This document shows, in pieces, positions 57,009-64,000 of a DNA stretch of 64,000 nt. A program made the translations under genes and the position numbers. The notes under the pieces were generated by a model. That model saw nothing but the letters and a program-made list of their open reading frames with translations. It made no database searches and was not told the origin of the DNA. The number at the start of each line of letters is the position of its first letter. The first letter of the stretch is position 1. This stretch comes from Paraburkholderia mimosarum LMG 23256 = NBRC 106338. Lineage in GTDB: Bacteria; Pseudomonadota; Gammaproteobacteria; Burkholderiales; Burkholderiaceae. The DNA is taken from positions 1 to 64,000 of the forward strand of contig NZ_BBJJ01000012.1 in NCBI RefSeq assembly GCF_000739815.1, in the 5' to 3' direction.

Positions 57009-58331
57009 ATGTCGTATTTCGAACATATCCCCGCAATTCGATACGAAGGCCCGCAGTCGGACAACCCGCTTGCGTACCATCACTACGACCGTACGAGGAA
57101 GGTGCTCGGCAAGACGCTCGAGGAGCATCTTCGCATCGCCGTGTGCTACTGGCATTCGTTCGTCTGGCCCGGCAACGACATCTTCGGGCAGGGCGCGTTT
57201 CACCGGCCGTGGCAGCAGCCCGGCGACGCCATGGAGCGCGCGCGCCAGAAGGCCGATGCCGCGTTCGAATTCTTCTCGAAGCTCGGCACACCTTATTACA
57301 CGTTTCACGACACCGATGTGGCTCCGGAAGGCAAGGACCTGAAGGACTACACGGAAAACTTCAAGCGCATGGTCGACTACCTCGGCGAGCGCCAGCAGGC
57401 GAGCGGCGTGAAACTGCTCTGGGGCACCGCCAACCTGTTTTCGAATCCGCGCTACGCGGGCGGTGCGGCCACGAGCCCCAACCCCGAAATCTTCGCCTAT
57501 GCCGCCACGCAGGTTTGCCATGCGCTCGACGCGACGCGCACGCTCGGCGGCGAGAACTACGTGCTGTGGGGCGGCCGCGAGGGCTACGATACGCTGCTCA
57601 ATACCGACCTCAAGCGCGAACGCGAGCAGTTTGCGCGCTTTCTCTCGATGGTGGTCGAGCACAAGCACCGCACCGGCTTCGCCGGCACGCTGCTGATCGA
57701 ACCGAAGCCCCAGGAGCCGACCAAGCACCAGTACGACTACGACGTCGCCACGGTGCACGGCTTTCTCACGCAGTACGGCCTGCAGAGCGAGATTCGCGTG
57801 AACATCGAGGCAAATCACGCGACGCTCGCCGGCCACTCGTTCCATCACGAAATCGCAACGGCGTTCGCGCTGGGCGTGTTCGGCAGCGTGGACGCGAATC
57901 GCGGCGACCCGCAGAACGGCTGGGATACCGACCAGTTCCCCAATAGCGTCGAAGAACTCACGCTCGCGTTCTACGAGATCCTGCGCCACGGCGGTTTCAC
58001 GACGGGCGGCATGAATTTCGACGCGAAGGTGCGGCGCCAGAGCATCGATCCCGAAGACATGTTCTATGGCCACGTGGGCGCCATCGACGTGCTCGCGCTC
58101 GCGCTGGAACGCGCGGCGGTGCTGGTGGAAAACGACCGCCTCGAGCAGTTCCGCACTCAGCGCTACGCGGGCTGGGACAGCGAGTTCGGCCGCAAGATTC
58201 TCGCGGGCGGCTATTCGCTCTCGTCGCTGGCTACCGACGCGCTCGCGCACGGCATGAATCCGCAGCACGCAAGCGGCCAGCAGGAGCGGCTCGAAAACGT
58301 CGTGAACCAGGCGATTTTTGGTCAGCGCTAG
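57009..58331 (+). CDS. xylA: Xylose isomerase
   Basis: XylA converts D-xylose to D-xylulose in the cytoplasm. The 440-residue enzyme is of the longer class II type. The catalytic HDTD is near residue 101, and WGGREGYD near 187 and [15 protein letters not shown] near 232 supply metal ligands. [35 protein letters not shown] and the C-terminal helix follow. GGAG lies 6 bases before ATG 57009. xylB follows after 115 bp, which holds a second copy of the candidate operator. Confidence 0.97.
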   Translation: MSYFEHIPAIRYEGPQSDNPLAYHHYDRTRKVLGKTLEEHLRIAVCYWHSFVWPGNDIFGQGAFHRPWQQPGDAMERARQKADAAFEFFSKLGTPYYTFHDTDVAPEGKDLKDYTENFKRMVDYLGERQQASGVKLLWGTANLFSNPRYAGGAATSPNPEIFAYAATQVCHALDATRTLGGENYVLWGGREGYDTLLNTDLKREREQFARFLSMVVEHKHRTGFAGTLLIEPKPQEPTKHQYDYDVATVHGFLTQYGLQSEIRVNIEANHATLAGHSFHHEIATAFALGVFGSVDANRGDPQNGWDTDQFPNSVEELTLAFYEILRHGGFTTGGMNFDAKVRRQSIDPEDMFYGHVGAIDVLALALERAAVLVENDRLEQFRTQRYAGWDSEFGRKILAGGYSLSSLATDALAHGMNPQHASGQQERLENVVNQAIFGQR

Positions 58332-58382
58332 TCCTGTCGCGGCGCGCGAGGGAGGTCCGCGAAAAATCATCAAGGCGCGCCG

Positions 58383-58398
58383 TCAAATTCGCAATTGC
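58383..58398 (+). promoter_or_regulatory. Second candidate XylR operator, between xylA and xylB
   Basis: TCAAATTCGCAATTGC differs from the site before xylA in 2 of 16 positions and shares an unbroken 11-base core. It lies 48 bp before the xylB ATG, so xylB and the genes after it may have their own regulated promoter. Confidence 0.45.
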
Positions 58399-58446
58399 GC
58401 CGGTTGGCGTTGAAGGCAAACTGGCGCAAAAAAGAAGGACGGAGAC

Positions 58447-59937
58447 ATGTTCATCGGTATCGACCTCGGCACGTCGGGCGTGAAGGCCGTGCTGCTCGAT
58501 CGCGCGGGCGACGTGCTCGGCAGCGCGAGCGCGGCGCTCAGCGTGAGCCGGCCGCACCCTCGCTGGTCCGAGCAGGCGCCGCAGGACTGGTGGCTCGCCA
58601 CGCAGAGCGCATTGCGCGCGCTCATCGAGGAAGCGCGCGGACGCGGCATCGACCCGGCTCGCATCGAAGCGCTTGGCCTGACCGGCCAGATGCACGGCGC
58701 GACGCTGCTCGATGCGCGAGGCGAGGTGCTGCGCCCAGCGATCCTGTGGAACGACGGTCGTTCGGACAACGAATGTATCGAGCTGGAGCGCGCCGTGCCG
58801 CAGCTGCACGCCATCGCGGGCAACCTCGCGATGCCGGGGTTCACGGCGCCGAAACTGCTATGGGTGCGCAAGCACGAGCCGGAAATTTTCTCCCGCATCT
58901 CACACGTCCTGCTGCCAAAGGATTATTTGCGCTGGCTGCTCACGGGCGTTTTCGCCACGGACGCCTCCGATGCGGCCGGCACCCTGTGGCTCGACATTGC
59001 AAAGCGCGACTATAGCGATACGCTGCTGGCGGCGTGCGGCCTCACGCGCGCGCAAATGCCCGAAGTATTCGAGGGCAACCAGGTGACCGGCACGCTGCGG
59101 CCAGAGCTTGCCCGGCAATTCGGCCTGCGCGAAATTCCCGTTGTGGCGGGCGGTGGCGACAACGCGGCTGGTGCCGTGGGCGTGGGCATCGTACGGCCCG
59201 GCGATGCGATGCTTTCGCTTGGCACCTCGGGGGTGTATTTCGCCGTCTCGGACGGCTTTCTCGCCAATCCAGATTCCGCGGTTCACAGCTTCTGCCATGC
59301 ATTGCCGCAAACGTGGCATCTGATGTCCGTGATGCTCAACGCGGCCAGCTGCCTCGACTTCACGGCGCAGCTCACGGGCTACGAGAGCGTAGCGGCACTG
59401 CTCGCCGACGCCGAAGCGAACTCGAGCGCCGGGCGCGATGCGCGCCGGCCGTGGTTCCTGCCATACCTGAGCGGCGAGCGCACGCCGCACAACAACGTCA
59501 ACGCGAAGGGCGTGTTTTACGGCATGACTCCGCAGACCTCGCGGGCCGATCTCGCGAACGCGACGCTCGAAGGTGTGGGCTTCGCCTTGCTCGACGGCGT
59601 TGACGCGCTACATGCGGCGGGCCTCATGCCCGACACGATCACGGTGATCGGGGGCGGCTCGCGCAGCGCCTGGTGGACCCAGATGCTCGCCGATATCAGT
59701 GGTCGCGCGCTCACGCTGCGCACGGGCGGCGAAGTCGGCCCGGCGCTGGGCGCCGCGCGCCTCGCGCATCTCGCGCTCGAACCTGGCGCGTCGCTCGACG
59801 AAGTCTGCCCGCAACCGCCCGTGCTCGCGGTGCGTGAACCCGATGCCGCGCGCCACGCATGGTATCGCGAAGCGCGGCGCCCGACCTTTGGTGCGCTGTA
59901 TCGCGCACTCGAACCGGTTTTCGCAACCGGCGCCTGA
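58447..59937 (+). CDS. xylB: Xylulokinase
   Basis: XylB phosphorylates D-xylulose to xylulose 5-phosphate, which enters the pentose phosphate pathway. The 496-residue FGGY-family kinase has the first ATPase-fold motif GIDLGTSGVKAVLLD at residue 4, GLTGQMHGATLLD near 78, GGGDNAAGAVGVG near 235 and the second signature GGGSRSAWWTQMLADISG near 400. GGAGAC precedes the ATG closely. xylF follows after 198 bp containing two stable hairpins. Confidence 0.95.
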   Translation: MFIGIDLGTSGVKAVLLDRAGDVLGSASAALSVSRPHPRWSEQAPQDWWLATQSALRALIEEARGRGIDPARIEALGLTGQMHGATLLDARGEVLRPAILWNDGRSDNECIELERAVPQLHAIAGNLAMPGFTAPKLLWVRKHEPEIFSRISHVLLPKDYLRWLLTGVFATDASDAAGTLWLDIAKRDYSDTLLAACGLTRAQMPEVFEGNQVTGTLRPELARQFGLREIPVVAGGGDNAAGAVGVGIVRPGDAMLSLGTSGVYFAVSDGFLANPDSAVHSFCHALPQTWHLMSVMLNAASCLDFTAQLTGYESVAALLADAEANSSAGRDARRPWFLPYLSGERTPHNNVNAKGVFYGMTPQTSRADLANATLEGVGFALLDGVDALHAAGLMPDTITVIGGGSRSAWWTQMLADISGRALTLRTGGEVGPALGAARLAHLALEPGASLDEVCPQPPVLAVREPDAARHAWYREARRPTFGALYRALEPVFATGA

Positions 59938-59961
59938 AAGGAGGCGTCGGGGTGGAAAAGA

Positions 59962-60089
59962 ACTGCACGCCCAGCGTAGCCGTGCAGTCGATTGGCAGTC
60001 CTACAGGTAGCCCGCACGCCAGGCCGTTTTTGTGTGTGTTGCGCCATTGAATCGGCATCTATCCGATAACCAGTCGCCGTGCCGGCGAC
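59962..60089 (+). promoter_or_regulatory. Two hairpins between xylB and xylF
   Basis: ACTGCACG/CGTGCAGT (59962-59969 with 59981-59988) and GTCGCCG/CGGCGAC (60073-60079 with 60083-60089) can form in the mRNA. Neither is followed by a T run, so they look like processing or stability elements rather than terminators. Confidence 0.4.
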
Positions 60090-60135
60090 GCGTACGCGCG
60101 TTGGCGTGCATTGGCATCAAGAGGAGTATGGAGAC

Positions 60136-61164
60136 ATGAATTTCGCCAAACGTCGTTCTGTTCTGAGTTCGCTCATCTGCGGCGCTGTGCTTGCGAGCCT
60201 GTCGCTCGCGGCACCGCTCGCGCATGCGAGCAAGGATCATCCCGAAATCGGCTTCTGCATCGACGACTTGCGCGTCGAGCGCTGGTCGCGCGATCGCGAC
60301 TACTTCGTCGCCGCGGCCGAGAAGCTGGGCGCGAAAGTGTCGGTGCAATCGGCCGACGCGAGCGAAGCGCGCCAGATTTCGCAGATCGAAAACCTGATTT
60401 CGCGTGGCGTCGACGTCATCGTGATCGTGCCGTTCAATTCGAAGACGCTGGGCAATGTCGTGGCCGAGGCGAAGAAGGCGGGCATCAAGGTCGTCTCCTA
60501 TGACCGGCTGATCCTCGACGCCGACATCGACGCCTATATCTCGTTCGACAACGAGAAGGTGGGCGAGCTCCAGGCGAAGGGTGTCTACGACGCGCAGCCC
60601 AAGGGCAATTACTTCCTGCTGGGCGGCGCGCCGACGGACAACAACGCGAAGATGCTGCGTGAAGGACAACTGAAGGTTCTCAAGCCCGCGATCGACCGCG
60701 GCGACATCAAGGTGGTCGGCCAGCAGTGGGTGCCGGAATGGAGCGCTTCGACTGCGCTGCGCATCACGGAAGACGCGCTCACCGCGAACAACAACAAGAT
60801 CGACGCAATCGTCGCCTCGAACGACGGCACGGCGGGCGGCGCGATCCAGGCGCTCGCCGCGCAGCATCTCGCGGGCAAGGTGCCGGTGTCGGGCCAGGAC
60901 GCGGACCTCGCGGCGGTCAAGCGCGTGGTGGCGGGCACGCAAACCATGACGGTCTACAAGCCGCTCAAGCTCATCGCGGGCGAGGCTGCGAAGCTCGCCG
61001 TCGATCTCGCGAAGGCTCAGAAGCCCGCGTACAACGCGCAGTATGACAACGGCAAGAAGAAGGTCGACACCGTGCTGCTGCAGCCCACGCTGCTGACGAA
61101 GAGCAACGTCGACGTCGTCGTGAAGGACGGCTTCTACACGCAGGCGCAACTGGCCAGCCAGTAA
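60136..61164 (+). CDS. xylF: D-xylose ABC transporter, periplasmic binding protein
   Basis: XylF captures D-xylose in the periplasm and delivers it to XylGH. The 342-residue precursor has a Sec signal peptide (residues 1-31, basic NFAKRR start, cleavage after AHA). It is a type I periplasmic-binding fold (IGFCIDDLRVERWSRDRDYFVAAAEKLGA, then VSYDRLI and GQDADLAAVKR), closely resembling XylF. GGAG and an upstream GAGGAG precede ATG 60136. A strong hairpin lies between it and xylG, as often seen where binding protein must exceed the permease. Confidence 0.93.
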   Translation: MNFAKRRSVLSSLICGAVLASLSLAAPLAHASKDHPEIGFCIDDLRVERWSRDRDYFVAAAEKLGAKVSVQSADASEARQISQIENLISRGVDVIVIVPFNSKTLGNVVAEAKKAGIKVVSYDRLILDADIDAYISFDNEKVGELQAKGVYDAQPKGNYFLLGGAPTDNNAKMLREGQLKVLKPAIDRGDIKVVGQQWVPEWSASTALRITEDALTANNNKIDAIVASNDGTAGGAIQALAAQHLAGKVPVSGQDADLAAVKRVVAGTQTMTVYKPLKLIAGEAAKLAVDLAKAQKPAYNAQYDNGKKKVDTVLLQPTLLTKSNVDVVVKDGFYTQAQLASQ

Positions 61165-61179
61165 CGCCGTGGGCCAGGC

Positions 61180-61209
61180 GGCCCGCGCACGCCACGGCGC
61201 GCGCGGGCC
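61180..61209 (+). promoter_or_regulatory. Stable hairpin between xylF and xylG
   Basis: GGCCCGCGC (61180-61188) pairs perfectly with GCGCGGGCC (61201-61209) around a 12-base loop, with no T run. It probably stabilises xylF mRNA or reduces downstream expression. Confidence 0.55.
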
Positions 61210-61230
61210 TTCGCAGCGAGTAACCAGCGT

Positions 61231-62784
61231 ATGACCGAACCCTTGCTGACGATGCGCGGCATCGTCAAATCCTTTGCGGGTGTGAAAGCGCTCGACGGCA
61301 TCGATCTCACGGTGCGGCCCGGCGAATGCGTGGGGCTGTGCGGCGAGAACGGCGCCGGCAAATCCACGCTCATGAAAGTGCTGTCGGGCGTGTACCCGCA
61401 CGGCACCTGGAGCGGCGAGATCCAGTGGGAAGGCGCGCCGCTCGAAGCGCAGAGCGTGCGTGACACCGAGCGCGCCGGCATCGTCATCATCCATCAGGAA
61501 CTGATGCTCGTGCCCGAGCTATCGGTTGCGGAGAACATTTTTCTCGGCAACGAGATCACGTTGCCGGGCGGCCGCATGAACTACGCGGCGATGTACCAGC
61601 GCGCCGACGAATTGCTGCGCGAGCTGAACATCGACGCGATCAACGTGGCGCAGCCGGTGATGAACTATGGCGGCGGCCACCAGCAGCTCATCGAGATCGC
61701 GAAAGCGCTCAACAAGCGCGCGAAGCTGCTGATTCTCGACGAGCCGTCGTCCTCGCTCACAGCGGCGGAAACGAAGATCCTGCTCGACATCGTGCGCGAC
61801 CTCAAGCGGCGCGGCGTGGCGTGCGTCTACATCTCGCACAAGCTCGACGAAGTCGAAGCCGTGTGCGACACGGTCAGCGTGATTCGCGACGGACGCCACG
61901 TGGCCACCGAACCGATGGCGGCGCTCACGACCGACCGCATCATCGCGATGATGGTGGGGCGCGAGATCCGCAATCTCTTTCCGCGCGAGCCGCACGACAT
62001 CGGCGAGGTCGTATTCGAGGCGCGCAACGTGACCTGCTACGACGTGACGAACCCGCGCCGCAAGCGCGTGGACGACGTCTCGTTCTCGCTGCGGCGTGGC
62101 GAGATCCTGGGCGTGGCCGGACTCGTGGGCGCGGGCCGGACCGAAACGATGCAGGCGATCTTCGGCGCCTATGCGGGGGTGTGCACGGCAACGGTGATGC
62201 TCGAAGGCAAGCCGCTGAAGATCCGTTCGCCGCTCGACGCCATCAACGCGGGCATCGCCATGGTGCCCGAGGACCGCAAGCGCCACGGCATCGTGCCGCA
62301 ACTGGGCGTGGGGCACAACATCACGCTCTCGGTGCTGCAGCGTTTTTCGAAGCACGGACGCATCGATACCGCCGCGGAATTCGACACGATCCGCACGGAG
62401 ATGCAGCGCCTTTCGGTGCGCGCGGCAAATCCCATGTTGTCGATCGCGAGCCTCTCGGGCGGCAATCAGCAGAAGGCGGTGCTCACCAAGATGCTGCTCA
62501 CCGAGCCGAAAGTGCTGATTCTCGACGAGCCCACGCGAGGCGTGGACGTCGGCGCGAAGTACGAGATCTACAAGCTGATCTTCCAGCTGGCCAAACGCGG
62601 CGTGGCGATCGTGATGGTCTCGTCCGAGCTGCCCGAGGTGCTCGGCATCAGCGATCGCGTGCTGGTGATCGGCGAGGGCGAGTTGCGCGGCGACTTCGTC
62701 AACGAAGACCTCACGCAGGAAGACATTCTCGGCGCGGCGATCCAGAGCGTGCGCGCCCAACCCGATACAGCGAGTGCAGTATGA
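61231..62784 (+). CDS. xylG: D-xylose ABC transporter, ATP-binding protein
   Basis: XylG is the duplicated ATPase that drives xylose uptake. Of 517 residues, the first nucleotide-binding domain has Walker [10 protein letters not shown] near 36, the signature region [16 protein letters not shown] and Walker [12 protein letters not shown]. The second has a degenerate Walker A (GLVGAGRTE near 295), an intact signature [11 protein letters not shown] and [16 protein letters not shown]. This asymmetry is normal for sugar ABC proteins of the CUT2 class. Only a weak GCGAG precedes the ATG. Its stop overlaps the xylH start by 4 bases. Confidence 0.95.
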   Translation: MTEPLLTMRGIVKSFAGVKALDGIDLTVRPGECVGLCGENGAGKSTLMKVLSGVYPHGTWSGEIQWEGAPLEAQSVRDTERAGIVIIHQELMLVPELSVAENIFLGNEITLPGGRMNYAAMYQRADELLRELNIDAINVAQPVMNYGGGHQQLIEIAKALNKRAKLLILDEPSSSLTAAETKILLDIVRDLKRRGVACVYISHKLDEVEAVCDTVSVIRDGRHVATEPMAALTTDRIIAMMVGREIRNLFPREPHDIGEVVFEARNVTCYDVTNPRRKRVDDVSFSLRRGEILGVAGLVGAGRTETMQAIFGAYAGVCTATVMLEGKPLKIRSPLDAINAGIAMVPEDRKRHGIVPQLGVGHNITLSVLQRFSKHGRIDTAAEFDTIRTEMQRLSVRAANPMLSIASLSGGNQQKAVLTKMLLTEPKVLILDEPTRGVDVGAKYEIYKLIFQLAKRGVAIVMVSSELPEVLGISDRVLVIGEGELRGDFVNEDLTQEDILGAAIQSVRAQPDTASAV

Positions 62785-63980
62785 CACCCGACGTCACGAC
62801 CCAAGGCGCACGCCAAGGCCTGCCGCAAGCCAGCCAGGGCTATGCGCAGCGTTTCCAGCAACTCTTCTCACGCTACAAGATCCTCGCGCTGCTGCTCGCG
62901 GTGGCGGTGATCTGGCTGTTCTTTTCGCTGCTCACGCATGGCGCGTTCGTCACGCCACGCAACGTGTCGAACCTGCTGCGGCAGATGTCGATCACCGGCA
63001 TGCTCGCGTGCGGGATGGTGTTCGTCATCATCGCGGGCGAGATCGATCTTTCGGTCGGCTCGCTGCTGGGCTTGCTCGGCGGCGTGGCTGCGATTCTCGA
63101 CGTGAACCGCGGCTGGCCCATCGGCGTGACCGTGCCGGTGGTGCTCGCGCTCGGCGTGCTCGTGGGTCTCTTCAACGGCTGGTGGTCGACGTACCGGCGC
63201 GTGCCGTCGTTCATCGTGGGCCTCGGCGGCATGCTCGCGTTTCGCGGCGTGCTGCTCGGCATCACCGGCGGCTCGACCATCGCTCCGGTGTCCGATCACT
63301 TCGTGTTTCTCGGGCAGGGGTATTTGCCGCGTGTGGCCGGCGACGTGCTGGCGCTCGCGCTCTTCGTGCTGCTCGCGGTGCTCACGGTGCGCCAGCGCGC
63401 GAACCGCAGGCGCTATCAACTGAGCGTCGTGCCGCTCTGGCAGGACGCCGCGAAGATCGTCGGCGCGGGCGCGATCCTGCTTGCTTTCGTGCTGATGCTC
63501 GACAGCTATGGGGGCATTCCGGTGCCCGTGCTGCTGCTGCTTGCGCTGCTCGGCGTGTTCACATGGATCGCCACGCAAACCGTGTTCGGCCGGCGCATCT
63601 ACGCGGTGGGCTCCAACCTCGAAGCCACGCGACTTTCGGGCGTCAACACGAACCGCGTGAAGCTTGCGATCTTCGCGCTCATGGGGCTCATGTGCGCGTT
63701 CGCGGGCATCGTCAATACGGCGCGTCTCGCGGCGGGTTCGCCCTCCGCGGGCACGATGGGCGAGCTCGACGCGATCGCGGCATGCTTTATCGGCGGCACC
63801 TCAATGCGCGGCGGCTCTGGCACCGTGTACGGCGCGCTGATCGGTGCGCTCGTGATGGCGAGCCTCGATAACGGCATGTCGATGCTCGACGTGGACGCAT
63901 ACTGGCAGATGATCGTGAAGGGCGGCATCCTGGTTCTCGCCGTGTGGATCGACGTGGTGTCGGGATCGAACCGCCGTTGA
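62781..63980 (+). CDS. xylH: D-xylose ABC transporter, permease
   Basis: XylH is the inner-membrane channel for xylose. The 399-residue protein has about ten hydrophobic helices and the CUT2 permease segments [20 protein letters not shown] near residue 77 and [25 protein letters not shown] near 270, then [20 protein letters not shown] near 345. ATG 62781 overlaps the xylG stop as ATGA, which fixes the start and implies translational coupling. It is the last gene in the window; only 20 bp follow its stop, so any downstream gene of the operon is not visible. Confidence 0.95.
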   Translation: MTPDVTTQGARQGLPQASQGYAQRFQQLFSRYKILALLLAVAVIWLFFSLLTHGAFVTPRNVSNLLRQMSITGMLACGMVFVIIAGEIDLSVGSLLGLLGGVAAILDVNRGWPIGVTVPVVLALGVLVGLFNGWWSTYRRVPSFIVGLGGMLAFRGVLLGITGGSTIAPVSDHFVFLGQGYLPRVAGDVLALALFVLLAVLTVRQRANRRRYQLSVVPLWQDAAKIVGAGAILLAFVLMLDSYGGIPVPVLLLLALLGVFTWIATQTVFGRRIYAVGSNLEATRLSGVNTNRVKLAIFALMGLMCAFAGIVNTARLAAGSPSAGTMGELDAIAACFIGGTSMRGGSGTVYGALIGALVMASLDNGMSMLDVDAYWQMIVKGGILVLAVWIDVVSGSNRR

Positions 63981-64000
63981 GTTGTATCTGGTTCGGAATG

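Overview
The window is a GC-rich (about two thirds G+C), densely coded bacterial chromosome segment. It looks like a primary chromosome of a Burkholderiales organism, most like Paraburkholderia, Caballeronia or Burkholderia. The grounds are the protein sequences (XylR/XylA/XylFGH, IHF alpha with an N-terminal extension, PrpE, the DUF1656/FUSC efflux operon), the thrS-infC-rpmI-rplT-pheS-pheT-ihfA order, and the codon usage. I saw no transposase, integrase, phage gene or CRISPR array. Nearly everything is core metabolism or information processing, so the most unusual signals are in the intergenic DNA and RNA.

Layout. 1-2.1 kb: two Gfo/Idh/MocA dehydrogenases, the first an inositol 2-dehydrogenase cut by the window edge. 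2.2-12 kb: a TusA-like protein, galU, valS, a UvrD/PcrA-type helicase, an MTA/SAH nucleosidase and propionyl-CoA synthetase. 12-18.3 kb: a four-gene AaeAB-type aromatic-acid efflux operon (outer-membrane factor, FUSC pump, DUF1656, HlyD adaptor) divergent from a LysR regulator. 18.4-29 kb: a 47-residue membrane microprotein, a metallophosphoesterase, an FAD-linked oxidase, DUF2069-WrbA, a YihY membrane protein, a DUF962 protein, MetY with an alpha/beta hydrolase, a CBS-pair protein and an MFS-acyltransferase fusion. 29-37 kb: aroC, ETF-quinone oxidoreductase, an SDR, a thioesterase, a PAS-LuxR regulator, scoAB and another hydrolase. 37-48.6 kb: a RidA-like protein, relA, tRNA-Val(GAC), the thrS-to-ihfA translation cluster, a MerR protein and tRNA-Pro(GGG). 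49-54.3 kb: two transporters, a PagL-like lipid A deacylase, a DUF190 protein and 3-hydroxybutyryl-CoA dehydrogenase. 54.3-64 kb: a complete D-xylose locus (galM and xylR leftward; xylA, xylB, xylF, xylG, xylH rightward).

How the genes work together. The xylose locus imports xylose (XylFGH), interconverts its anomers (GalM), isomerises it (XylA) and phosphorylates it (XylB) under XylR. A 16-bp motif lies before both xylA and xylB and is a good operator candidate. PrpE, ETF-QO, the SDR, the thioesterase, ScoAB and 3-hydroxybutyryl-CoA dehydrogenase all serve acyl-CoA metabolism. A near-palindrome between the ETF-QO gene and the SDR gene is a plausible TetR-type operator for fatty-acid control. 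The thrS-ihfA cluster carries an unusually rich set of RNA signals: a structured segment ending in a strong terminator between tRNA-Val and thrS, a non-AUG (AUC) start for infC, a terminator/antiterminator-like pair between infC and rpmI, and a 16-bp terminator stem between rplT and pheS. These are the best candidates for undescribed biology here. All were found by eye, with no folding program or database search.
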